DNA of 64,000 nt from the NCBI GenBank assembly GCA_025642075.2, contig JAODUO010000553.1:309501-373500 (forward strand). Direction: 5' to 3'. The notes beneath the pieces are model-generated. The model was given only the letters and a program-made list of their open reading frames with translations, searched no databases and was not told where the DNA came from. Shown here one piece after another: positions 49,501 through 61,500 of the stretch (its first letter is position 1; the number at the start of each line of letters is the position of its first letter). This DNA is from Ridgeia piscesae. Its lineage: Eukaryota; Annelida; Polychaeta; Sabellida; Siboglinidae. The position numbers were made by a program, and so were the translations under genes.

Positions 49501-52500
49501 GAAAGGACTGTTTGACTGGTCTGTAGATAAAGTTGTACAAGTCACTAGGCGACTACGGTGTTCTGAGGGCAATCGTTTCTAGACTGTACAAGTCACTGGG
49601 CGACTACGACGTTCCGAGGGCAATCTTTTGTAGACTGTGCAAGTCACTGGGCGACTACGACGTTCCGAGGGCAATCTTTTGTAGACTGTGCAAGTCACTG
49701 GGCGACTACGACGTTCCGAGGGCAATCTTTTGTAGACTGTGCAAGTCACTGGGCGACTACGACGTTCCGAGGGCAATCTTTTGTAGACTGTGCAAGTCAC
49801 TGGGCGACTACGACGTTCCGAGGGCAATCTTTTGTAGACTGTGCAAGTCACTGGGCGACTACGACGTTCCGAGGGCAATCTTTTGTAGACTGTGCAAGTC
49901 ACTGGGCGACTACGACGTTCCGAGGGCAATCTTTTGTAGACTGTGCAAGTCACTGGGCGACTACGACGTTCCGAGGGCAATCTTTTGTAGACTGTGCAAG
50001 TCACTGGGCGACTACGACGTTCCGAGGGCAATCTTTTGTAGACTGTGCAAGTCACTGGGCGACTACGACGTTCCGAGGGCAATCTTTTGTAGACTGTGCA
50101 AGTCACTGGGCGACTACGACGTTCCGAGGGCAATCTTTTGTAGACTGTGCAAGTCACTGGGCGACTACGACGTTCCGAGGGCAATCTTTTGTAGACTGCA
50201 AGTCACTGGGCGACTACGACGTTCCGAGGGCAACTCTTTGTAGACTGTGCAAGTCACTGGGCGACTACGAGTGTCCGAGGGCAATCTTTTGTAGACTGTC
50301 AAGTCACTGGGCGACTACGCGTTCCGAGGGCAATCTTTTGTAGACTGTGCAAGTCACTGGGCGACTACGACGTTCCGAGGGTAATCTTTTGTAGACTGTA
50401 CAAGTCACTGGGCACTACGACGTTCCGAGGGCAATCTTTTGTAGACTGTGCAAGTCACTGGGCGACTACGACGTTCCGAGGGCAATCTTTTGTAGACTGT
50501 GCAAGTCACTGGGCGACTACGACGTTCCGAGGGCAATCTTTTGTAGACTGTGCAAGTCACTGGGCGACTACGACGTTCCGAGGGCAATCTTTTGTAGACT
50601 GTGCAAGTCACTGGGCGACTACGACGTTCCGAGGGCAATCTTTTGTAGACTGTGCAAGTCACTGGGCGACTACGACGTTCCGAGGGCAATCTTTTGTAGA
50701 CTGTGCAAGTCACTGGGCGACTACGACGTTCCGAGGGCAATCTTTTGTAGACTGTGCAAGTCACTGGGCGACTACGACGTTCCGAGGGCAATCTTTTGTA
50801 GACTGTGCAAGTCACTGGGCGACTACGACGTTCCGAGGGCAATCTTTTGTAGACTGTGCAAGTCACTGGGCGACTACGACGTTCCGAGGGCAATCTTTTG
50901 TAGACTGTGCAAGTCACTGGGCGACTACGAGTTCCGAGGGCAATCTTTTGTAGACTGTGCAAGTCACTGGGCGACTACGACGTTCCGAGGGCAATCTTTT
51001 GTAGACTGTGCAAGTCACTGGGCGACTACGACGTTCCGAGGGCAATCTTTTGTAGACTGTGCAAGTCACTGGGCGACTACGACGTTCCGAGGGCAATCTT
51101 TTGTAGACTGTGCAAGTCACTGGGCGACTACGACGTTCCGAGGGCAATCTTTTGTAGACTGTGCAAGTCACTGGGCGACTACGACGTTCCGAGGGCAATC
51201 TTTTGTAGACTGTGCAAGTCACTGGGCGACTACGACGTTCCGAGGGCAATCTTTTGTAGACTGTGCAAGTCACTGGGCGACTACGACGTTCCGAGGGCAA
51301 TCTTTTGTAGACTGTGCAAGTCACTGGGCGACTACGACGTTCCGAGGGCAATCTTTTGTAGACTGTGCAAGTCACTGGGCGACTACGACGTTCCGAGGGC
51401 AATCTTTTGTAGACTGTGCAAGTCACTGGGCGACTACGACGTTCCGAGGGCAATCTTTTGTAGACTGTGCAAGTCACTGGGCGACTACGACGTTCCGAGG
51501 GCAATCTTTTGTAGACTGTGCAAGTCACTGGGCGACTACGACGTTCCGAGGGCAATCTTTTGTAGACTGTGCAAGTCACTGGGCGACTACGACGTTCCGA
51601 GGGCAATCTTTTGTAGACTGTGCAAGTCACTGGGCGACTACGACGTTCCGAGGGCAATCTTTTGTAGACTGTACAAGTCACTGGCGACTACGACGTTCCG
51701 AGGGCAATCTTTTGTAGACTGTGCAAGTCACTGGGCGACTACGACGTTCCGAGGGCAATCTTTTGTAGACTGTGCAAGTCACTGGGCGACTACGACGTTC
51801 CGAGGGCAATCTTTTGTAGACTGTGCAAGTCACTGGGCGACTACGAACGTTCCGAGGGGCAATCTTTTGTAGACTGTGCAAGTCACTGGGCGACTACGAC
51901 GTTCCGAGGGCAATCTTTTGTAGACTGTGCAAGTCACTGGGCGACTACGACGTTCCGAGGGCAATCTTTTGTAGACTGTGCAAGTCACTGGGCGACTACG
52001 ACGTTCCGAGGGCAATCTTTTGTAGACTGTGCAAGTCACTGGGCGACTACGACGTTCCGAGGGCAATCTTTTGTAGACTGTGCAAGTCACTGGGCGACTA
52101 CGACGTTCCGAGGGCAATCTTTTGTAGACTGTGCAAGTCACTGGGCGACTACGGCGTTCCGAGGGCAATCTTTTTGTAGACTGTGCAAGTCACTGGGCGA
52201 CTACGACGTTCCGAGGGCAATCTTTTGTAGACTGTACAAGTCACTGGGCGACTACGACGTTCCGAGGGCAATCTTTTGTAGACTGTGCAAGTCACTGGGC
52301 GACTACGAGTTCCGAGGGCAATCTTTTGTAGACTGTGCAAGTCACTGGCGACTACGGTTCCGAGGGCAATCTTTTGTAGACTGTACAAGTCACTGGGCGA
52401 CTACGACGTTCCGAGGGCAATCTTTTGTAGACTGTCAAGTCACTGGGCGACTACGACGTTCCGAGGGCAATCTTTTGTAGACTGTGCAAGTCACTGGGCG

Positions 52501-55500
52501 ACTACGACGTTCCGAGGGCAATCTTTTGTAGACTGTACAAGTCACTGGGCGACTACGACGTTCCGAGGGCAATCTTTTGTAGACTGTGCAAGTCACTGGG
52601 CGACTACGACGTTCCGAGGGCAATCTTTTGTAGACTGTCAAGTCACTGGGCGACTACGACGTTCCGAGGGCAATCTTTTGTAGACTGTGCAAGTCACTGG
52701 GCGACTACGACGTTCCGAGGGCAATCTTTTGTAGACTGTGCAAGTCACTGGGCGACTACGACGTTCTGAGGGCAATCTTTTGTAGACTGTGCAAGTCACT
52801 GGGCGACTACGACGTTCCGAGGGCAATCTTTTGTAGACTGTGCAAGTCACTGGGCGACTACGACGTTCCGAGGGCAATCTTTTGTAGACTGTGCAAGTCA
52901 CTGGGCGACTACGACGTTCCGAGGGCAATCTTTTGTAGACTGTGCAAGTCACTGGGCGACTACGACGTTCCGAGGGCAATCTTTTGTAGACTGTGCAAGT
53001 CACTGGGCGACTACGGTGTTCCGAGGGCAATCTTTTGTAGACTGTGCAAGTCACTGGGCGACTACGACGTTCCGAGGGCAATCTTTTGTAGACTGTGCAA
53101 GTCACTGGGCGACTACGACGTTCCGAGGGCAATCTTTTGTAGACTGTGCAAGTCACTGGGCGACTACGACGTTCCGAGGGCAATCTTTTGTAGACTGTGC
53201 AAGTCACTGGGCGACTACGACGTTCCGAGGGCAATCTTTTGTAGACTGTCAAGTCACTGGGCGACTACGACGTTCCGAGGGCAATCTTTTGTAGACTGTG
53301 CAAGTCACTGGGCGACTACGACGTTCCGAGGGCAATCTTTTGTAGACTGTGCAAGTCACTGGGCGACTACGACGTTCCGAGGGCAATCTTTTGTAGACTG
53401 TGCAAGTCACTGGGCGACTACGACGTTCCGAGGGCAATCTTTTGTAGACTGTGCAAGTCACTGGGCGACTACGTGTTCCGAGGGCAATCTTTTGTAGACT
53501 GTGCAAGTCACTGGGCGACTACGACGTTCCGAGGGCAATCTTTTGTAGACTGTGCAAGTCACTGGGCGACTACGACGTTCCGAGGGCAATCTTTTGTAGA
53601 CTGTGCAAGTCACTGGGCGACTACGGTGTTCCGAGGGCAATCTTTTGTAGACTGTGCAAGTCACTGGGCGACTACGACGTTCCGAGGGCAATCTTTTTGT
53701 AGACTGGGATACACGTTCCGAGGGCAACAGAGAAGTCACTGGGCGACTACGACGTTCCGAGGCAATCTTTTGTAGACTGTGCAAGTCACTGGGCGACTAC
53801 GACGTTCCGAGGGCAATCTTTTGTAGACTGTGCAAGTCACTGGGCGACTACGACGTTCCGAGGGCAATCTTTTGTAGACTGTGCAAGTCACTGGGCGACT
53901 ACGACGTTCCGAGGGCAATCTTTAATTTTGGGTAGACTGTAGCCCAAATCACTGGGCGACTACGACGTTCCGAGGGCAATCTTTTGTAGACTGTGCAAGT
54001 CACTGGGCGACTACGACGTTCCGAGGGCAATCTTTTGTAGACTGTACAAGTCACTGGGCGACTACGACGTTCCGAGGGCAATCTTTTGTAGACTGTGCAA
54101 GTCACTGGGCGACTACGACGTTCCGAGGGCAATCTTTTGTAGACTGTGCAAGTCACTGGGCGACTACGACGTTCCGAGGGCAATCTTTTGTAGACTGTGC
54201 AAGTCACTGGGCGACTACGACGTTCCGAGGGCAATCTTTTGTAGACTGTGCAAGTCACTGGGCGACTACGACGTTCCGAGGGCAATCTTTTGTAGACTGT
54301 GCAAGTCACTGGGCGACTACGACGTTCCGAGGGCAATCTTTTGTAGACTGTACAAGTCACTGGGCGACTACGACGTTCCGAGGGCAATCTTTTGTAGACT
54401 GTGCAAGTCACTGGGCGACTACGACGTTCCGAGGGCAATCTTTTGTAGACTGTGCAAGTCACTGGGCGACTACGGTGTTCCGAGGGCAATCTTTTGTAGA
54501 CTGTGCAAGTCACTGGGCGACTACGACGTTCCGAGGGCAATCTTTTGTAGACTGTGCAAGTCACTGGGCGACTACGACGTTCCGAGGGCAATCTTTTGTA
54601 GACTGTGCAAGTCACTGGGCGACTACGACGTTCCGAGGGCAATCTTTTGTAGACTGTGCAAGTCACTGGGCGACTACGACGTTCCGAGGGCAATCTTTTG
54701 TAGACTGTGCAAGTCACTGGGCGACTACGGTGTTCCGAGGGCAATCTTTTGTAGACTGTGCAAGTCACTGGGCGACTACGACGTTCCGAGGGCAATCTTT
54801 TGTAGACTGTGCAAGTCACTGGGCGACTACGACGTTCCGAGGGCAATCTTTTGTAGACTGTGCAAGTCACTGGGCGACTACGACGTTCCGAGGGCAATCT
54901 TTTGTAGACTGTGCAAGTCACTGGGCGACTACGACGTTCCGAGGGCAATCTTTTGTAGACTGTGCAAGTCACTGGGCGACTACGACGTTCCGAGGGCAAT
55001 CTTTTGTAGACTGTGCAAGTCACTGGGCGACTACGACGTTCCGAGGGCAATCTTTTGTAGACTGTACAAGTCACTGGGCGACTACGACGTTCCGAGGGCA
55101 ATCTTTTGTAGACTGTGCAAGTCACTGGGCGACTACGACGTTCCGAGGGCAATCTTTTGTAGACTGTCAAGTCACTGGGCGACTACACGTTCCGAGGGCA
55201 TCTTTTGTAGACTGTGCAAGTCACTGGGCGACTACGACGTTCGAGGGCAATCTTTTGTAGACTGTCAAGTCACTGGGCGACTACGACGTTCCGAGGGCAA
55301 TCTTTTGTAGACTGTCAAGTCACTGGGCGACTACGACGTTCGAGGGCAATCTTTTGTAGATTGTCAAGTCACTGGGCGACTACGATGTTCTGAGGGCAAT
55401 CTTCAGCAGCACGTGTGGGACACAAGAGTTGACGAGGCAGGCAATTTTGGGAGCGGAGTGGTGGGCGACTACAGACTGCAGGGCTCTGACGCAAGTACGG

Positions 55501-58500
55501 GTGCCCCTTGATCAATCTGTTGTAGCTGTGCAGTCACTGGGCGACTAGCGCGTTGCCGAGGGCGAATCTTGAGCGCAAGTCACTGGGCGATAGCGGCGAG
55601 GGCAATTTTTGAGCGGCAAGCAGGGCGAGCGAGCGAGGACAATCTTTATGTCTGTCTGTCCTGAACTCATTCCCAATCTTTTCAGACTGTCTCCTGCACA
55701 CTGTGTCAACTTGTGTAGACTGTGTCACTGCGACTACATGCTCAGAAGTTTGTTGTACTGAATGAACATTGGCAGCAAACATTCAGGGCTAACTTTGTGT
55801 TAGACTTGAGTACGTGGGATGTTATTCTGAGGGTTTTTTTAGAATGTCAAGTTGTGAGCATACAGTAGGGATTTAGTGTCTGAGCAGACTGAATACGTTT
55901 CTTACATTTAGATGGCATGTCTGGTCAGTACGACATTCCGGCAATCTTTTACAAATAGATCAATATGTTCTCGAGTGTCGAAAATCTTGTGTTTAGAGTT
56001 TCAGCAATGAGGATTTGAGGCAATCGAAGGTGTTGTGTTTAGCGTTTTAGTTGAGAGGGTTTGTGTTTGGGGTTTGAGCATGGAGGGTGTTGTATTTAGG
56101 GTTAGAATACGGAGAGTGTTGTGTTTAGGATTTGAGTATGGATGGTGTAGTGTTTAAGGTTTGAACTTGGAGGGTGTTATGTTTAGGATTTGAATACAAT
56201 GTTGTGTTTAGGGTTTGAGCATGGAGGGTGTTGTGTTTGGGATTTTAATACAGTGCTGTGTTTAGGGTTTGAGCATGGAGGGTGTTGTGTTTAGGGTCTG
56301 AGCATGGGGAATGTTGTATTTAAGGTCTGAGCATGGAGGGTGATGTGTTCAGGGTCCGAGTAAACAGGGTGTTGTGTTTAGGGTCTGAAAATTGAGTGTT
56401 GTGTTTAGGGTCGAGCATGGAGAGTGTTGTGTTCAGGGTCTGAGTAAAGAGGGTGTTGTGTTTATGGTCTGAGTATAGAAGGTGTTGCATTTAGGGTCTG
56501 AGCGTGGAGAGTGTTGTGTTTAGGGTCTGAGCGTGGAGAGTGTTGTGTTTAGGGTCTGAGCATGGAGAGTGTTGTGTTTAGGGTCTGAAAATTGAGAGTG
56601 TTGTGTTTAGGGTCTGAGCATGGAGAGTGTTGTGTTTAGGGTCTGAAAATTGAGAGTGTTGTGTTTAGGGTCTGAGAATGGAGAGTGTTGTGTTTAGGTT
56701 TGAGCTGGAGAGTGTTATGTTTAGGTTCTGAATTGGAGGTGTTCATTTAGGGTCAGAGTGTTGTGTTTAGGGTTTGAGCATGGAGGGTGTTGTGTTTGGG
56801 ATTTTAATACAGTGTTGTGTTTAGGGTTTGAGCATGGAGGGTGTTTTGTTTAGGGTCTGAGCATGGGGAATGTTGTACTTAAGGTCTGAGCATGGAGGGT
56901 GATGTGTTCAGGGTCTGAGTAAAGAGGGTGTTGTGTTTAGGGTCTGAAAATTGAGAGTGTTGTGTTTAGGGTCTGAGCTGGAGAGTGTTGTGTTTAGGGT
57001 CTGAGCATGGAGAGTGTTGTGTTTACTGTCTGAGCATGGAGAGTGTTGTGTTTAGGGTGTGAGCGTGGAGAGTGTTGTATTTAGGATCTGAGCATGGAGA
57101 GTGTTGTGCTTAAGGTCTGAGCGTGGAGAGTGTTGTGTTTAGGGTCTGAGCATGGAGAGTGTTGTGTTTAGGGTCTGAGCATGGAGAGTGTTGTGTTTAG
57201 GGTCGAAATGGAGAGTGTTGTGTTAGGTCTGAGATGGAGGTTTGTTTAGGGTCTGAATGAGGTGTTGCTTTAGGGTTGAGGTGGAGAGTGTTGTGTTTAG
57301 GGTCTGAGCATGGAGAGTGTTGTGTTTAGTCTGAGTGGAGAGTGTTGTGTTTAGGTTGAGCTGGAGAGTGTTGTTTTAGGGTCTGAGCATGGAGAGTGTT
57401 GTGCTTAAGGTCTGAGCGTGGAGAGTTTGTGTTTAGGGTGAGCTGGAGAGTGTTGTTTTAGGGTCGGAGCATGGAGAGTGTTGTGTTTAAGGTCTGAGCG
57501 TGGAGAGTGTTGTGTTTAGGGTCTGAGCGTGGAGAGTGTTGTGTTTAGGGTCTGAGCATGGAGAGTGTTGTGTTTAAGGTCTGAGCTGGAGAGTGTTGTG
57601 TTTAGGGTTGAGCGTGGAGAGTGTTGTTTTAGGATCTGAGCATGGAGAGTGTTGTGCTTAAGGTCTGAGCGTGGAGAGTTTGTGTTTAGGGTCTGAGCAT
57701 GGAGAGTGTTGTGTTTAGGGTCTGAGCATGGAGAGTGTTTGTTTAGGGTGTGAGTGTGGAGAGTGTTGTATTTAGGTCTGAGCGTGGAGAGTGTTGTGTT
57801 TAGGGTCTGAGCATGGAGAGTGTTGTGTTTACTGTCTGAGCATGGAGAGTGTTGTGTTTAGGGTGTGAGTGTGGAGAGTGTTGTATTTAGGATCTGAGCG
57901 TGGAGAGTGTTGTGCTTAAGGTCTGAGCGTGGAGAGTGTTGTGTTTAGGGTCTGAGCATGGAGAGTGTTGTGTTTACTGTCTGAGCATGGAGAGTGTTGT
58001 GTTTAGGGTGTGAGTGTGGAGAGTGTTGTATTTAGGATCTGAGCGTGGAGAGTGTTGTGCTTAAGGTCTGAGCGTGGAGAGTGTTGTGTTTAGGGTCTGA
58101 GCATGGAGAGTGTTGTGTTTACTGTCTGAGCATGGAGAGTGTTGTGTTTAGGGTCTGAGCGTGGAGAGTGTTGTGTTCAGGGTCTGAGCATGTAGAGTGT
58201 TGTGTTTAGGGTCTGAGCATGGATGGTGTTGTGTTTAGTGTCTGAGCATGGATGGTGTTGTGTTTAGGGTCACAGCGTGGAGTATTGTGTTTAGGGTCTG
58301 AGCATGGAGTGTTGTGTTTAGGGACTGAGCACGGAGGACTGGGGTGACCACCAGCCACTGGAGGTGGAGGAGGAACTGTGGGACGACGCAAGACTTGAGG
58401 TGAGACTTGAGACTTGAGGTGAGACTTGAGACTTGAGGTGAGACTATAGACTTCAGGTGAGACTATAGACTTGAGGTGAGACTTGAGGTGAGACAACAAA

Positions 58501-61500
58501 CTGATCTAGACGCGACATCTATGTGGGTGTGTGAGTTTGTTTATGGCTCAGTCTCACGAAAACTGCAAAAATGTGACATGACGGGTAAACATTCAAGCTG
58601 TGTTTTTATTTTTTTATTTTGTGCCGACTGAAAGCTTTACATCTCCTGGCCTCAGATATATAAAAAGGAAATCAATAGCTAGCCTAGATGTTGTGTAATC
58701 AGGATATGTTCAATCAAAGTATACTAGTGTGTTAAATGCTGAAATTGGCCACAGCCAGCATGACACAGGACTTATTTTCACAAACAAGTTTTAATAAGAA
58801 ATAAATAAGGTGATAATGTTGAATGTCGTTAATAATATGCATGGTTTGTTTGTTGTGTACGAAGTGCAGCCCGGAATTAAATTCACAAATCAATAATATT
58901 GTCACATGTCACTGCATCACTACCAAATCATGTTATTCATTTTCAAGAATGTAATGAAATTTGATTCCAAAAGCTACAACTTAATCATGCTGAATAAAAA
59001 AAATTGTGAGAAACACCATTAATTAATTTTCATGACATGACTTCTTCCGGTAGCTCAACATTATATATAAATTTTGTTTATATTCAACAAACAATTAGTG
59101 CCCAGAGAAATGTTTCAACTCTGGGAAACAAAGAAGTTGTCTGCTTTTCAAGATGCCACATGCTGTGTACGGACGCATTTTGTGTTCGCTTTTGTTAGCG
59201 ATAATAATATTTCGCACCACTGAACATGATCACACTTCACGGCAGCTATGATTCTTGCATTATGGCAACTTTTAACCACATTATGTTTGAGTAATTTTAG
59301 TATTAGTGGCGACTTTCTGACGGGAAAAAAACAATATTTTTCTAACCAAAAACATCCAGAGGGCAAAACAAACATGACATCCGCTCTTTAAAACTGATTT
59401 GTGCAATTCTGTAGCCAATTCTAATTTTAAAGATGTTTCAAGTTACACAAATGTGTTTTCCAATCTACATTTATTTCCATTTGTTTTTCGATTGTACAGT
59501 TTTCGTGCGAGTGAGTCTGATGCACATTAAATATAATATGCAGCTTTTCTCCTAGATGATCTGCATCTCTGATCCACCGTAAGAACAAGTGACATATTTT
59601 AAATTTGACCTGTTGATGGTTCTGTACCAGAATATGTGTGCGTGTGTGCGTGTGCGTGCGCGCATGAGTGCGTGCATGCGTGCGTGCGTGTGTGCATATG
59701 TATGCATCATAAAAAAATGCAACTTTGCAACAACAACAACAAAATTATGTAATGTTAATGTTCAAATCAAAACCAAGTTCATACCCTGTGCTTTCACGTT
59801 GAACCTTGGACAAATTAATTCACTCTTCAACTCATTCAAGTTTGAGTAGTTTCATGGACTGGTTACTGCAGTATGTAAGGACTGACCTACCCATTAGTTT
59901 ACTTCAGTAGACTGTTAAGTACTTTAGGTAGTATAAAAGATGGGTTCTGATGTAAACACATTTATATTTTTGCCGCAGTGTTACGACCATCTCACCCAGT
60001 GGGACCGCCTGGAGTCAGCTGCTACGGCCAACTGGGCCACTGATACGGGCCACCGGGCCACTGATAGTGTCGACCTCCTAAAGATTTGGGACAACACCTA
60101 CTATGAAGTACTTCTTCTACCACAGCTCTGTTTTTCTGGACTGGTGGTTCTGGTCATATCTCAGCTAAGAGATGAATATGCTGGGCTGCATAATACCTGA
60201 AATAGTAAACATTAACAGAATGAAAATGTATTCAAATATAAATATCATTCTTGTCAGAAATCGTAATGCTAAAGAATCAAGCCATCAGTAAATTTGCAAC
60301 ATCCTGCTCACAGGTGTCACTGTCAGTTTGAAACAAAGACACGTCTCTACGGTACCCATGCTTCTACTGGCAACAGGTTTCCACTTTGTTTGCTACGTGT
60401 AAAGTCCTGATTGTTGTACTTGCTGCTGTTTAACGTGTTCTGCTAAGACTATGTTGTTCACTTTCCTTTTTATCCCTCTCAGTCTACGTGACTATTGGCT
60501 AAGTGTCATTTCTTCCTAGGAGCATTACCTTCCATTCATGCTACGAGCAAAACTGAAACAACTTCTTGATGGCGACAATTCCCAGGATGCACTGCTGCGG
60601 TTTGTTGATGAATCAATGAAGGTGGCAGAGCGGAAGGCTTTGCTGGAGGTAAGACTGTCATTCCACAACCACAGTCATTGATCTCAACGTGTAAATCAAT
60701 CCACAGCTTGGGTTTGTCCTCAGTGTCCTTGTGAGCTGGTCATGTGATCATCGCAAGGGTTGTGACAGTGACGAGGGGTCATTGTGACAGTGTGACAGAT
60801 CTAGTGATTACTGTCTTGTGTCTTACCCAGAGTCGTCACAGTCTGGAGATGGCGTTGATGTACGTGTGGCAGGAGGACTATGACCGTGCCAGATTCTACG
60901 CTGACACGGCCACACAGACCTTCCTCCAGGTACGTCCTTGTTGACACTTGGCTGTCAGCTCCGTAGTTATCAGACTAAATGACTGCCCAGAATCCCGGAA
61001 ATTATCCAGTTTTGAACTGCATCAGTTTTCATATACGAATTTAATTGCAGTTAACTGTATATGTTGTTTTTAGTTATTGTTTTATATTCACTTTAGACAT
61101 TTTAGTTATTTATGGTATTTTAATTAAATTCAATAACTTTATTCCAGACTCAACAAGGCACATACAACAAGTACATATGACTGAGGTCCATATGATGACG
61201 TTAGACAGACAATATGTAAAATATGCATTCTGACCTACCCTCGGGGTATTGCTGTATACATTAGAAAATATATTTACAGTTGTTTTGGTCAAGTGCTCAC
61301 TTAACCAGGTTGTGGTTCACCTTCAACAGGTTGTATATTCCTTTTAGTGCCTAATTAATCTACTTCATTTAATTGTTTTACAGTATTTATCAGGCATTTT
61401 AATTTGTTATAATTTCACTTATTTAGGTTCTGTATTTCATTCATAGTTCTAATAATTTATTTTATTTTATTGTTTATTTTTATCAATTTTAATGTTCCTA

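Noticed and set aside
49579..55170. Minus-strand frames of 60-423 codons reading [17 protein letters not shown] repeatedly
   Set aside because: Antisense of the 51-bp exon 43 array. The + strand reading matches DNA-PKcs, the minus strand matches nothing known.
49533..55430. CRISPR array or satellite-centromere array
   Set aside because: Units are directly adjacent without variable spacers, lie in an animal gene, and derive from exon 43; too short for a centromere.
58206..58499. 97-codon minus frame with Pro-rich and NTIH repeats
   Set aside because: Antisense of exon 44 and its flanking arrays.
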